The translations under genes were made by a program, and so were the position numbers. Below are positions 8,033 to 18,800 of a stretch of DNA of 64,000 nt, piece after piece. This stretch comes from Candidatus Zixiibacteriota bacterium. Lineage in GTDB: Bacteria; Zixibacteria; MSB-5A5; GN15; FEB-12. The stretch lies in the NCBI GenBank assembly GCA_029860345.1, contig JAOUBJ010000006.1:186001-250000 (forward strand), in the 5' to 3' direction. Position 1 is the first letter of the stretch. Each line of letters opens with the position of its first letter. Below the pieces are notes generated by a model that was not told where the DNA came from, ran no database searches, and saw only the letters and a program-made list of their open reading frames with translations.

Positions 8033-9421
8033 CTAATACGAGTATTTCACCACTATGGCCGGTCGCAGCTCGCGGATGGGTGCCTCGCTTGACCAGAAAC
8101 TCAACCTCTGGGCAGGATCGGCCTCCCCTATTTCCTCCTTTTGCAGCATGACCGACATGCCTTCCGGATCGAAGTCACGGTAGACCTGCTTCAGATCGAA
8201 AGACAGGGGCTGACCGGGCTGAACTTGTTCTGCTGCGATAGGGAGCAAAGAAGGTCGAGGGCCGTCAGCCCAGGTGACACTGTTTTCCTCCCAGGCAGCG
8301 CTTCCCAGGGCCATCGCACGCATCGATACCCACTCGACACGCTGGTACTCCTCGGTCGGATGGAGCAGAAGGCTCAGGCCAGTCATGTTCAACCGTCCGG
8401 CGCCCTCGGGCAGTGGAGGCAACGTGAGCAAGATTCGAGTTTGTGCTACAAAACTCCGGCGCGGCGGTCCGGGATCAGCCCTGAAAAAGTACTCCAGTTT
8501 CAGTTGTTCCGCGCTGCCGTAATTACGGTCGCTACCCCCCCAGTCCGGGCAGTCGGCACAGTCCTCAAATTGAGAAAGGCTTATCGAGGCGTCCTGCTCC
8601 ACAAGCACGGTGTCACAGATCGACCTGGTCAGAATCATGTCATGCCAACTTCCGCTTGCCCCGATCGTGACCTGTTGTCTGGTCGAATCGTAGTCAGGAT
8701 GGCTGACCGTGATCTGATGCGTCCCCTGAGGAGCAGTGAGCAAGTCGTAAGAACCATCACTTCCGGTTAAGGTTGCGGCCTCGCCGACTTGTACTTTGGC
8801 GCCTTGGACCGGACCATAAAGACGGTGCTCCACGGTCCCGATCAGTCGGGCGCTGGCCAGGTGAATTGGGATGGTCGTATCCTTTTCCAGCATGACCCGG
8901 GTCTCAAACGATATATAGTGATTCTTCAACGCGAACAGCTTGTGTGTTTGGGCCGTGACATCCTTGAGGAAGTAGGAACCCTCGGCGCCGGTAGTATCGT
9001 ACACGTCGCCGCAGATCACCACAACGTCCGGGACCGGTATGCTGCTGCCATCGAGATAAACATTTCCGGTGATATCTCGGTACTCAATCATCTTGGACAT
9101 GTAAACATTGTGAACGGTATTGTCGACGACACGGATCAAGATGCGATAAGGATGAAAGCCGGTTTTGGCGGCTTCAAGCATGTGGTATCCTTCGGGAACA
9201 GCCTTGAACATGTAGATTCCTGATCGGGAGACCTGGTAAGATTGGTCGGCCATGGTCACGGTGGCGCCGTCGATTGCTTTTTGTGTATCACTGCCCCTGA
9301 CATAACCGGAAATGTCGCCGTACTGAGGAATGGGATCAACCGGACCGCGTGTGCATGACAGCGAAACGGCCATCATGATCACCACAACCGTCCAAATTGA
9401 ATCATGTTTAAGCGCCGACAT
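8033..9421 (-). CDS. Lipoprotein with carboxypeptidase-regulatory-like repeats and a DNRLRE-like C-terminal domain
   Basis: The 462-residue protein begins with a signal peptide and lipobox SLSC. Three or four carboxypeptidase-regulatory-like (CarboxypepD_reg) beta-sandwich units follow, marked by DISGYVRGSDTQKAIDGATV, ITGNVYLDGSSIPVPDVVV and LIGTVEHRLYGPVQGAKVQ with the SGIYMFKAVPEG / DGSYDLLTAPQG turn. The C-terminal half (from about residue 270) contains DASISLSQ and YGSAEQLKLEYF, like the beta-sandwich DNRLRE domains of secreted proteins. Such domains act in adhesion or carbohydrate binding on the cell surface. It is monocistronic. Confidence 0.82.
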   Translation of the reverse strand: MSALKHDSIWTVVVIMMAVSLSCTRGPVDPIPQYGDISGYVRGSDTQKAIDGATVTMADQSYQVSRSGIYMFKAVPEGYHMLEAAKTGFHPYRILIRVVDNTVHNVYMSKMIEYRDITGNVYLDGSSIPVPDVVVICGDVYDTTGAEGSYFLKDVTAQTHKLFALKNHYISFETRVMLEKDTTIPIHLASARLIGTVEHRLYGPVQGAKVQVGEAATLTGSDGSYDLLTAPQGTHQITVSHPDYDSTRQQVTIGASGSWHDMILTRSICDTVLVEQDASISLSQFEDCADCPDWGGSDRNYGSAEQLKLEYFFRADPGPPRRSFVAQTRILLTLPPLPEGAGRLNMTGLSLLLHPTEEYQRVEWVSMRAMALGSAAWEENSVTWADGPRPSLLPIAAEQVQPGQPLSFDLKQVYRDFDPEGMSVMLQKEEIGEADPAQRLSFWSSEAPIRELRPAIVVKYSY

Positions 9422-9570
9422 AGCTCACCTTCCGTCCCAGCAAGAACCCGCAATATATACAACGTCCAAAACGACGTTTTTGTGCAAACGAAATAGTCGG
9501 GATCTGTGGGTGATAAAGTGCCGGCAGCATGCCGGACAGCCACACCGAGCAAATCCAGACCACATTTTCA

Positions 9571-9650
9571 CACCATCAAGTGGTGCATGACACCAACAAG
9601 TGGTGCCTGTCACCAGCAAGCGGCAGTTTACACCGACCAGCGGTGCTTGG
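9571..9650. repeat. Four 20-bp tandem units, each an inverted repeat
   Basis: Units start at 9571, 9591, 9611 and 9631. The first two read CACCATCAAGTGGTGCATGA and CACCAACAAGTGGTGCCTGT, and the others are degenerate. Each begins with CACC and most contain an internal CACC(N)GGTG dyad. The exact 20-base period is near two helical turns. The array lies 150-230 bases upstream of the lipoprotein start at 9421. Confidence 0.75.
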
Positions 9651-9954
9651 GCTCTCAGACCAAACCGTGCCACAAGGCGGCAAACAGTCTATGGCGGCGG
9701 GGCATTCAGTTTGCTGGTAATAAGTTAACTTTGGAAGGCGTTTGTGTCAACCGAAAAATGGACCAAGGAGCCGGGCTGGTGGCTGCTCGGCACACGGGAG
9801 TCGTGGTGGGTCATCCCACCCGACACGGACAAGCCCGTCTTTCGCGCCTCGCGCGTTTCCAGGTGGCACCCTCAAACCCTCAGGCTGTCTCACAATGTGG
9901 TTTCGCAGGGTCCTGCCATTGCGACACAGCCTCACAGTCGAAGGGTGATGCCAC

Positions 9955-9974
9955 GGCAGATGTGAACATCTGCC
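9955..9974. repeat. Perfect hairpin
   Basis: GGCAGATG, a four-base loop and CATCTGCC. There is no T-run on either side, so it is unlikely to be an intrinsic terminator. Confidence 0.5.
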
Positions 9975-10011
9975 GGGCACGGGAGCCTGGCACGGGATGA
10001 TGCGCAGTGTC

Positions 10012-11595
10012 TCAGAACTTCAACTCATCCCGGTAATACATCAGACGACCATCCAGCATGGTGGCCAGAACCTCAACGCCCGCTATTTTCGAAGCTGCCA
10101 CCCGTGTGATATCGTCAGATAGTACAACCAAGTCAGCCGGATAGCCCGGCAGCAGGTAACCCCGGCAGTATTCCTGGCCGACAGCAAAAGCCGGCCCGGC
10201 AGTGAAACCGTGAAGTGCCGCCTCAGCCGTTATGCGCTCTTCGGGGTAAAAGACGTTGCGCTTACCGGGACGTGATCTTTGTACGGCAGCAGCTATCCCG
10301 GCTAATGGATTCAGCGGCTCGATAGGCGCATCGGAACCAAAGGCCAACGGGACGCCGCGTTCTAACAGTGTTCGGAAGATGTATGCATTGCGACCTCGGG
10401 TTGACCAATACCTGGCCACCAGGTCAATATCGGACGGGCAGTGTGACGGTTGCATCGAACCAACCACACCAAGCTCTTTCAAACGAGCGATATCTTTGCG
10501 GCGGACCAGTTGCAGATGTTCGATGCGATGCCGACCGCCCGATTTCAGCCGGGGCGCTGCCTCGAAGGCGTCAAGAACGTTAGACACGGCCAGGTCTCCG
10601 ATGGCGTGGATGGCACAAGGCAAGCCAAGCCGAGCGGCCGCTTTTGCCAGTTTTTTGAGTTTCTCCGTTGAAGTCACTTCGATGCCGCGGCTGTCGCTGC
10701 CGGGATACTTGTTGAAACATAGCGCGGTCTGACTGCCCAGCGAACCATCAGAGAAAATCTTCACCCCGGCCACTCTAAGAAACTCGTCGCCGACACCGTA
10801 TCGCACGCCGCTTCGCCGCAACTGTTCAATCATCAGCGCCGGAGGATAATAATTGATGCGCAATCCCAGCCGACCTTTCTCGGCCAGTTGGGCGAAGTAC
10901 TCAAAACCCTCGGGGCCGTCGAAAGAATGTACGCCGGTAACACCGGCCCGGTAGGCCGTATCCAGGGCGCGCCGGTAGAATCGGTCGATTTGGCGGCTCG
11001 AAGGTGATCCGATAAGATCGAAGACAGGCCCGGCCGCCGGTCCTTCATACAGCAGTCCGTTGGGTTGGCCGTCTGAGCCAAGGCCGATTCTGCCACCGGA
11101 TGGCTGCCGGGTGCGCGAGGTGATACCGGCCAGCTTAAGAGCACGACTGTTCACCCAGACGGTGTGCTGATCTTTGGACAGTATCACGGCCGGGCGACCG
11201 GCGGTGACACTGTCGAGCATCTGTCGGGTCAACTCGACCCGCTTTGTGAAACGATCAAGTTCAAAACCTTCCCCGACCACCCATTCATTCTTGCCAAGGC
11301 CGGAAGTGTGCCCGCGAATCTGCTCAAGACAGGCCTCGGCCGAAGTCAATCCCTGAAGCCAAACGCGGCCGTATGACAAGGCCATGTAGAAGAAATGTGT
11401 ATGGGCGTCGACCAACCCGGGTGTGATTGTCAGACCGCTCATGTCTATCTGAGGGTAGCTTGCGAAATCCGGATCGCGCTGCAGGTTGCTCCCCACGGCC
11501 ACGATCCGATTTTTGCTCAGTACCAACGAATCAACGACCAACCCACCCGCCTGGGTATGGACCCGCGCATTGAAAAGTAGCCGCTTAGTTGTCAA
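10012..11595 (-). CDS. Amidohydrolase, YtcJ-like
   Basis: TTG at 11595 is preferred as start because AAGGAGA lies 5 nt upstream. A longer ORF opens at 11625 but has no ribosome site. The product (about 527 residues) has the YtcJ/amidohydrolase-3 layout: an N-terminal beta-sandwich, the metal-binding PGLVDAHTHFF segment, the ILSKDQHTVWVNSRAL segment, FSDGSLGSQTALCF, RIEHLQLV and the late AFGSDAPIEPLNPLAGI metal site. The family hydrolyses N-formyl or N-acyl substrates of mostly unknown identity. It overlaps the selB stop by 11 bases and is the last gene of the selA-selB operon, although nothing links it to selenium. Confidence 0.9.
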   Translation of the reverse strand: MTTKRLLFNARVHTQAGGLVVDSLVLSKNRIVAVGSNLQRDPDFASYPQIDMSGLTITPGLVDAHTHFFYMALSYGRVWLQGLTSAEACLEQIRGHTSGLGKNEWVVGEGFELDRFTKRVELTRQMLDSVTAGRPAVILSKDQHTVWVNSRALKLAGITSRTRQPSGGRIGLGSDGQPNGLLYEGPAAGPVFDLIGSPSSRQIDRFYRRALDTAYRAGVTGVHSFDGPEGFEYFAQLAEKGRLGLRINYYPPALMIEQLRRSGVRYGVGDEFLRVAGVKIFSDGSLGSQTALCFNKYPGSDSRGIEVTSTEKLKKLAKAAARLGLPCAIHAIGDLAVSNVLDAFEAAPRLKSGGRHRIEHLQLVRRKDIARLKELGVVGSMQPSHCPSDIDLVARYWSTRGRNAYIFRTLLERGVPLAFGSDAPIEPLNPLAGIAAAVQRSRPGKRNVFYPEERITAEAALHGFTAGPAFAVGQEYCRGYLLPGYPADLVVLSDDITRVAASKIAGVEVLATMLDGRLMYYRDELKF

Positions 11596-13474
11596 ATCGA
11601 TCTCCTTTGACGCGAATGTCACCATCGCGGTCGGTCAGTTTGAGACGGTCGGTTTCCTCAAGAATGGGAATTGCAAACTTGCGCGACATGCCGAACTTCT
11701 CTTTGAGGTCACTCACGATCAACTGCCCGGTCGCGCCGAGCGTCGTCTTGATATAGGTGACAATCTCCTGCCATGCGTCGGATAGAAACAAAAACTCCGA
11801 GCCGCACTTGTACCCTTCGCCGGACTCTATGATGAACTTGATTGCTTCGCGATGATCCTTGCCCTCCTTGGCCAGCACGGCCAGCCGAGGTGGCGTGTGT
11901 GGCTGGTCTTTCAATTGGGCGATTATCTCATCGTGGGCCGTTTTGATGTTTCCCTTCAGACTCATACCGCGCCCCACCAGATTGTAACGATCTCCGAGTT
12001 TCACCAATTTGCCGATATGGATCAGCCAGTCGACCAGGTCGGCTGTTTGCTGCCGATCGGTGCCGGAGAACTCGCCAACCTGATCTCTGGTCAACCCTTT
12101 CAGGTGTGGTTTGCTTTTAAGGAAGGCTTTGCTATTCTCTTCAAAAGTCGCCATGACACCGTTTAGATGTTCGACATGGAATAGCTTGTCCTCGAAACTG
12201 TCGACCAGGCTGTCTTTGGTCAGCGCTTTAACCGCTGCGGAGATCTGACCGGATGACAGCGTTGAGTGCTCCAATAGTGTTTTCGAATCAGCCATGATTG
12301 TCTTGGTCAACTCGGTGAGCACCAGATCAACGCCTGAGCCCGACAGGCGTGTTTTGAGATAGTCGTACCGATCCGACTCACGCCGGTATGGGAAGCGGGT
12401 CAGATGATCCAGAACCAAGCCACCGCCAAGGGTCACCATGGGCGTCGGCAGGCGAATAACAAATCGATCACCGACCAGCGTGTACACAGGTTGGTCGGGA
12501 CGAAAGAATACGATGGCCGACTCGGCCGGCTTGATCTCCTTGGAACCGAGAATCCTGATCTCCCCTTCAAGTTCCGTGGTGCCGGTGATGAAGAGGATTC
12601 TTCGACGGTCGGCCAGCGAGACCATAGCTTCCGGTAAGAGTTCCACAGACAAGGCCAACACCGGTCGCCGAGTGAAGTATGCGTGGTCAAGCCGGTCGGT
12701 GATGACACCACCTCGCGTGAGGTTCTCTTTGTCGACCCCGGTCAGGGTCAGGGCGGTGCGTTGCCCGGGTTCGGCGGTCGAGACGTCACTGTTATTGGCG
12801 TGCAACGAACGCACCTTGCCGCTAACACCCGAAGGCCATACGCCCACCGTCTGGCCGACCGAAAAACCACCGCCGCGAAGGGTGCCGGTCACCACGCCGC
12901 CGATACCGGTGAGCACGAATGATCGATCTATGTAAAGCCGGGCCTTTCCGATGTCGCGCCGTGCCGTTAATTGGCCGGCCAGTCCGTCGAGGTAGACACC
13001 CAACTGCTCAAATCCCGCGCCGGTCTGCGCGCTGACCCGAAACATAGGCGCCTCGGCCAGAAAAGTGCCGGATACTTTCTCGCGTACATCTTCTTCCAGC
13101 ATGTCCAGCCAATCGGCCTCGGCCAGATCGATTTTGTTGATTACAATGAGGCCGTTCTTGATACCCAGGAGTCGGACGATCTGAAAGTGCTCCTGACTCT
13201 GCGGCATCCAGCCATCGTCGGCGGCAATCACCAGCATAACAACATCGATACCGCCCACCCCGGCAATCATGTTTTTGACAAAGCGCTCATGGCCGGGTAC
13301 ATCAACGAAAGCTATGGTCTGATTATCTTCGTCGCCACGGAAGGCAAAGCCGAGATCAATGGTCATACCGCGCAGTTTTTCTTCGGGCAGGCGGTCGGGG
13401 TCGGAGCCGGTGAGCTGTTTGACAATGGCCGACTTGCCGTGGTCGATATGCCCGGCTGTGCCAACGACCAGCAT
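11585..13474 (-). CDS. selB: Selenocysteine-specific elongation factor SelB
   Basis: SelB is a GTPase that delivers Sec-tRNA to in-frame UGA codons. The 629-residue protein has the EF-Tu-like G domain ([12 protein letters not shown]-loop, [23 protein letters not shown]), SelB-type domains 2-3 ([13 protein letters not shown], about residue 185) and a C-terminal half of about 270 residues with winged-helix modules that bind the SECIS RNA. The length is typical. It follows selA by only three bases. Confidence 0.97.
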   Translation of the reverse strand: MLVVGTAGHIDHGKSAIVKQLTGSDPDRLPEEKLRGMTIDLGFAFRGDEDNQTIAFVDVPGHERFVKNMIAGVGGIDVVMLVIAADDGWMPQSQEHFQIVRLLGIKNGLIVINKIDLAEADWLDMLEEDVREKVSGTFLAEAPMFRVSAQTGAGFEQLGVYLDGLAGQLTARRDIGKARLYIDRSFVLTGIGGVVTGTLRGGGFSVGQTVGVWPSGVSGKVRSLHANNSDVSTAEPGQRTALTLTGVDKENLTRGGVITDRLDHAYFTRRPVLALSVELLPEAMVSLADRRRILFITGTTELEGEIRILGSKEIKPAESAIVFFRPDQPVYTLVGDRFVIRLPTPMVTLGGGLVLDHLTRFPYRRESDRYDYLKTRLSGSGVDLVLTELTKTIMADSKTLLEHSTLSSGQISAAVKALTKDSLVDSFEDKLFHVEHLNGVMATFEENSKAFLKSKPHLKGLTRDQVGEFSGTDRQQTADLVDWLIHIGKLVKLGDRYNLVGRGMSLKGNIKTAHDEIIAQLKDQPHTPPRLAVLAKEGKDHREAIKFIIESGEGYKCGSEFLFLSDAWQEIVTYIKTTLGATGQLIVSDLKEKFGMSRKFAIPILEETDRLKLTDRDGDIRVKGDRFDN

Positions 13475-13477
13475 AGA

Positions 13478-14854
13478 TTAACCGGTCACCTTGCGTATTG
13501 CCCGAATGAGTGCGGTCATCTCGTTTTCGCCAACCGCTTTCAGGTCGAGGATATACCGGTCATCTTCTATGCGCCCGATTACGGGCGGCTCCAAAGCCCG
13601 AAAGTCGCGCATCATGGCGGTAGGTCGATACTTCGAATCAAAGACGATACCTACCGACGGCAGCCTCGTTTCCGGCAGGGCGCCGCCACCGACATAAGCA
13701 GAGGTTGCGCTCACCGACAGACCGTCAGGTTGGCCGAGCTCGTCGAGGATTTGTCGGCCCCGTTCGTACAAGGTCGCCTCGGGCACGGCCAGAATTTGCC
13801 AAAGCCTGACATGGTCGCACGGATCGCCGTCCAAATAGACCCGAAGCAAACGCTCAAGAAAGGCCACCATGATTTTATCCAGCCGCATGGTTCTGAAGAT
13901 TGGATTGCGTTTCAGTTTTTCGACCACTGCCTTGCGACCGACGATCAACCCGGATTGCACACCTCCGAGCATCTTGTCGCCGGAAAAGCAGGTCAGGTCG
14001 GCGCCACTTTTGACCGATTGCTGCACGGTCGGCTCGACATGACCGAGAATCTTTTTGGTCGGGATGAACACACCGCTGCCAAGATCGTTCACTACCGGGA
14101 CATCAAACTTGCGGCCAAGTTCGACCAGCGGTCCCACGGCCACCTCCTCGGTAAACCCGGCTTGCATGAAATTGCTTTTGTGGACTTTCAGAATCATGCC
14201 GGTGCGCTCGGTGACGTTGTCCTGGTAGTCCTCAAGGGTGGTGATGTTGGTACTGCCGACCTCGCGCAGGCGGGCGCCGGATTTCTTGAGAATGTCGGGG
14301 ATGCGGAAACCACCGCCGATCTGGACCAACTCGCCGCGAGAGATGATAACTTCCTTGCGGTTGGCCAGGCTGTTCAGAATCAGCAGCAGAGCGGCGGCGT
14401 TGTTGTTGACCACGACACCGCTTTCGGCTTGAGACAACAACGCCAGATACCTCTCACAAGCCGCGCCCCGACCGCCGCGGGCGCCACCAGCCAGATCGTA
14501 TTCGATGTTGCCGAAACCCGCGACGGCATCCCTGACTTGATCGAACAGTTCCGCAGCCAGGGGCGCCCGTCCCAGGTTGGTGTGGATGACGATCCCGGTG
14601 GCGTTGATTACGGGTGTTATCTCCTGCCTTCGGGACCCTACGATAGCTCGGGTGATATCTCTTTCTATCGAGGCTTCGGTGATCTTCACCTTTTTGGTTT
14701 TCAGACTGGCCTTGGCTTGGGCGATTACCTCTTTGACAAGCGCCGCGGCCAGGGGACGCGGGACCAAAACTATAGTGGCAGCCAACGAGGTACGCTGGAG
14801 AAGTTCTTCGACGGCGGGGAAATCGCGTAGTTTGGTGATTAGTTTTTCGGCCAT
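13478..14854 (-). CDS. selA: L-seryl-tRNA(Sec) selenium transferase SelA
   Basis: SelA is a PLP enzyme that converts seryl-tRNA(Sec) to selenocysteyl-tRNA using selenophosphate. The 458-residue product has the N-terminal SelA segment ([12 protein letters not shown]-like), [28 protein letters not shown] and the PLP lysine in [12 protein letters not shown] (Lys294). Its start overlaps the end of the glutaminyl cyclase gene by 16 bases, and selB follows directly. No selD or tRNA-Sec gene was found in the window. Confidence 0.97.
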   Translation of the reverse strand: MAEKLITKLRDFPAVEELLQRTSLAATIVLVPRPLAAALVKEVIAQAKASLKTKKVKITEASIERDITRAIVGSRRQEITPVINATGIVIHTNLGRAPLAAELFDQVRDAVAGFGNIEYDLAGGARGGRGAACERYLALLSQAESGVVVNNNAAALLLILNSLANRKEVIISRGELVQIGGGFRIPDILKKSGARLREVGSTNITTLEDYQDNVTERTGMILKVHKSNFMQAGFTEEVAVGPLVELGRKFDVPVVNDLGSGVFIPTKKILGHVEPTVQQSVKSGADLTCFSGDKMLGGVQSGLIVGRKAVVEKLKRNPIFRTMRLDKIMVAFLERLLRVYLDGDPCDHVRLWQILAVPEATLYERGRQILDELGQPDGLSVSATSAYVGGGALPETRLPSVGIVFDSKYRPTAMMRDFRALEPPVIGRIEDDRYILDLKAVGENEMTALIRAIRKVTG

Positions 14855-15774
14855 AATGATGAATTATAAATGATATTAGTAGTTAGCTTGCCGACGTTCT
14901 CAAGCGACTCGGCCGAACACTTATCAGGTGTGTCCAGTTCGGTGTGCCAATAAGGATAGTCGAAGTCAATCAGATTAATGGCCGGTACGCCGCCGCCGTT
15001 GAGGGGCAGGTGATCGTCGAGCACATGATGTTTGACCGAATCGTGAAAGGTGGTAATGTTAAGTTCTTTGGCCAGATCAAAAACCATGTCGTTCAACTCG
15101 GGATGATACTCCTCGGAATACCCTTCCCGATATATCTGCTGGTCTTTGTCGCCAACCATGTCAAGCACGATTGCAAAGCGGTACTTGCCCCGAATGCCGC
15201 GCCGGGCAAACTCGCGAGAACCCAATAAGTAGTAATCCACATGGCCTGCCCGCCCCCAGTCTTCACCATCCAACAAGAGCAGTTCAACCTTTACCGGAGG
15301 CGGTTGAGCGGCCAGTAGTCCGGCCAGTTCCATGAGTACGGCTACCCCCGAAGCGCCGTCGTTGGCGCCGTCAATCGGCAAAGCGGCCAATGATCTGTCT
15401 ACTGCCAGGTCGGTGCGGGGTCGGCTGTCCCAGTGGGCGGCCAGCAGCAAACCGGGCTGGTGTGGGTCCTGGCCTTCAATGATGACTCTGAGATTAACAA
15501 GCGGAATCGTCGCACCAGAATATGGGTCAACGAAGTCAAATGCCTGAGAATCGACGGACAAACCGAGACTGTCGAAGTACGTTGTATAGTACTCTCGACA
15601 TTGCCGCCAGGCCTCACTGCCGGGGACACGGGGGCCGAACGACACCTGCCGATTGAGACATTGCAAAGCACGGTGACCGTCGAACGTTGGAGGGACGACT
15701 GAGTCCGTTAGGCAGGCGAAGCCCAAAGCGGCCAGCGCCAACGCCGTCACACACGCTTGAGGGTATTGACACAT
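14839..15774 (-). CDS. Glutaminyl-peptide cyclotransferase (M28 family)
   Basis: The 311-residue protein has a signal peptide (a Cys at residue 21 could be a lipidation site) and the zinc-peptidase-like QC fold. Diagnostic segments are AHWDSRP, DGANDGASGVAVLMELA, LLLDGEDWG, LLGSREFA, VLDMVGDKDQ, VLDDHLPLNGGGVPAINLI and YWHTELDTPDK, which match animal and bacterial glutaminyl cyclases (zinc Asp/Glu/His) better than aminopeptidases. QC turns N-terminal Gln into pyroglutamate on exported proteins. It is placed 46 bases after sprA on the same strand, in keeping with processing of secreted proteins. Confidence 0.88.
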   Translation of the reverse strand: MCQYPQACVTALALAALGFACLTDSVVPPTFDGHRALQCLNRQVSFGPRVPGSEAWRQCREYYTTYFDSLGLSVDSQAFDFVDPYSGATIPLVNLRVIIEGQDPHQPGLLLAAHWDSRPRTDLAVDRSLAALPIDGANDGASGVAVLMELAGLLAAQPPPVKVELLLLDGEDWGRAGHVDYYLLGSREFARRGIRGKYRFAIVLDMVGDKDQQIYREGYSEEYHPELNDMVFDLAKELNITTFHDSVKHHVLDDHLPLNGGGVPAINLIDFDYPYWHTELDTPDKCSAESLENVGKLTTNIIYNSSLWPKN

Positions 15775-15820
15775 GCAGCCAATGTCATCGAATTTGCAGG
15801 TTATGTCAACGGAAAAGCAT

Positions 15821-18800
15821 TTAGAAGCGAATCTCTGTCCAGATGGAAACTTCGCGCATGTGTCGTTTTTGGTTGCGATAGTTGTCGTTGGAATCCTGCC
15901 AGCGTGTGGACAGGCCGCCTTTGATCTGTCGGCTGAAGGAGTAACCTACCACCGCGCTCCAGGAGAAATCGGATTTGTCAGAAGATGCCACCCACGGTCT
16001 TCCGCCCGAAGAGGTTTCGGCTTTGCTGGCGTTTATCTTGACGGTCAGGGTGATCGACACCTGTGACTGGAATTTCAGGCGACCGAGTAATGGGATGCCT
16101 ATTCCCCCCGGCGCTCGGAAGGAGTACTTGGTATCGAAAGCCAATGAGCGGGTGCTTGATCGCGACTTTGACTGTGGGCTGCCGTCGGAGAGGTTGTATT
16201 TCTCGCTCTCATCGCGGGACATGGCGGCACTACCGTTAAGACTGAGGTCCTTGAACACTTTGAAGTTCACCGACAACAACGGGTTGTACTTGGTGGACAC
16301 GCTCTTCTGAGTTGTGAAGCCGCCGTCCAGATCGACCGTCTCCTTGGTCGACCGCGAAAAACCGGTCCGGGGTGCGAAAACGTCGATCAGACGATTTACG
16401 ATCGGCTTCAACAGCGGTAGTGTTTTGAAGGTCTGTATCCTGATTTTCAACTCGGGCCAGGAGGTGGAGATACTTTCTTTGCGCGAACCCTGCTTGACAA
16501 CATCTCGTGTTATCGACCGCTTAAAGGCCACATCGCAGGAGATACCGCCGAGAAAACTGAAACCTGAGGAGGCGTCATAGTTGATTCCTTCACCGGCTGA
16601 GACCGAACGACTCTGGTTGACGACGGCAACGTCGGTGGTGCGTTCCAGCCCGAATCGATATCGCCACAAAGGTCGTTCCAGCGTCCCCGGCACCGAACTG
16701 TTGAAGGACTGTCCATAGCTGTAGGTCGGCGGCTTGATCCACCCGGTTAGGAATCGCATGAGGGACAAGGGATAGTCATAAATGGGGCGCCCCTTGGTCT
16801 TTTTGTCTTCCTCCTCTTTCTCTCCGTCCTTGTCTTTCTTTTGGCCGCGGGGGGTGGTGCGACGTCGTCCGGCAAACTTACGCTCGCCACCGGTTGACTT
16901 TCCTCCAAACAGGCCGAGGTGATCAAAGCGACCTTTGACGTTCCAGGAGCGAGACATTTTGGTGTGACGTGCCTCGATGGTTCGATCCCAGGAGTCTGAG
17001 TATCCGGCCTGATAACCGAAAGAGGTGGTGAACCAACTCAGCAGCTTCGGATCGAAACTACTTTTGAACGATTGTGAGAAACTTGTCTCCAAACCGAGTC
17101 GGAAGTCATTCAGCGAGACATTGACCAGATCGTGATCAGAGAGATCGCGCTTTGTAGAAAGGTTGAAACTGGATTTCAGATTGTCGAACAGGTTGTAGCC
17201 CAGGTCCATCCGTCCGCCGAAGTCTCGCTTGTATGTGGAGCGACGGTTATCGTTGGGGTCGTCGGTTACACTGATATTACGATTGAAATTACCTGAGAAT
17301 TTCCAATTGGTGGGATATATACCGATAGTGGTCTCCGAGAACCGTTTCAACACCGGAATCGACTTTGTCCAAAAGAGAATCGGCGGTCTGGGAATACCCT
17401 TGATATTCATATCCAGACTGGAGGAGACACCGAAGTTTTCATTGAACCCGTATGGCTGCGTTACACGCCTTGAGACCTTTCGTCCATAGGTCACGTTGTT
17501 ACTGACTCGGTTAAGCAGTATGTCAAACAGCAGGTTCTTACCCTTGTGCCTGAACGACTCACGAATGGTGAAGCTACGGCTTTCTTCGAGGTCCTGTTCC
17601 AGCTGGCGGACCTCCTCGGGCAGAACAATGTCTGTACCCGTGCGCAGAAGCGGCGTGGTGGTTCGCTTGGAATAAGTGTAGCCGATTGGAATGTTGGCGC
17701 CCCATGACGGCGGCAGGAAGCGATGGGCCTGAAGAGTCAGACTGTATCGATACGAAGTAGTGGTTTTGCCGCTGCCGAGATTGTTCTGCCCGCCGCCTCG
17801 AGTTGCCGATGAAATGGGGCGAAAGAAGGGGTCTCGGGAATCGAAATTGAAACTATAGGTGAGCAAGTCGGCCAGGGAACCGCTAACCGACAACCGGCCG
17901 GCCGTACCGACATCCTTGCGCACACCGGTGACCCGTAACTCATCCAGCCAGACGAATCCGTTCAAGGTCGTATCCGAAGTTGCGGTGTTGACAATTCCGG
18001 CCGCGAAGTAGCGAACCTCGTTTAGATTCGGTTTCCCCTTGATTCGATAAACGGAGTTGCTGTCATCAATATTCTGCTGCTGCCCCTTGGGACTATTCCG
18101 GATCAATGAATCTTTGAACCCGGTCAACTCATCAAAATTGAATTTGACATGATTGCCGTTACTCCAGCCAGTGTCTATGAAAGTCCGATACTCATAAAAA
18201 TTGGCGGCATTTGATCCGATGCGAAAGAAGAACCGAATGTCCGGACTAATACCCATCGAGGGATCGCCGTAAACAAACATCTCCATGCCGCGGTAGCCTG
18301 AATACTGATCCACGGCGATCATCTCTTTTACCGCCAGACAGGTATCGATGTTGTTCAGATTCTGGAATTGCAAAAGCAGACCACGCTGAGCTTCAGTGAC
18401 ATTTGTAGTCGGGTCCTCGTAGGCCTCAACGCCGCTGGGAGGACTGAAAGTGCCGTCCTCGGTACTGACCGAGGCGACCACAAATCGTGTCAACGGTTCT
18501 TCCTCAGGCGAAATCACCGAGTCTTGCCAGTTCGACTGAACGAAGTACCAAGCCGCAACTTCCACCGTGTCCCAACTGTCGTCGTCCATGGAATCGTCTT
18601 CAAACCACACTCTGACATGTTGCACATCCTCCCACCGAGGCATACCGCTGGCATCAACGATGGTGTCGAGCGCCGTCGAGTCCTGAATGGGAATACGATA
18701 GGTCCACCATTGCCGATCTTCGCCAACGCCGGGCGGCCAGTTGGATTCCGGCACCTTGAAGGAATCAGCTTCGAAATCCAAAACGAATGAGAAATACGAA

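Larger units (their letters stand above)
9422..10011. other. Intergenic region with tandem array and repeat fragments
   Basis: This 590-base gap has no convincing gene. It holds four 20-bp tandem units (9571-9650), a 17-base fragment of the 89-bp dispersed repeat (9899-9915) and a perfect 8-bp hairpin (9955-9974). Confidence 0.6.

Noticed and set aside
9571-9650. Tandem array as a possible CRISPR
   Set aside because: Units are contiguous 20-bp with no unique spacers and no cas genes nearby.
12971-14830. 619-residue plus-strand ORF
   Set aside because: It is antisense to selA and the 5' part of selB, both unmistakable, and has no recognised motif. It is a high-GC shadow frame.
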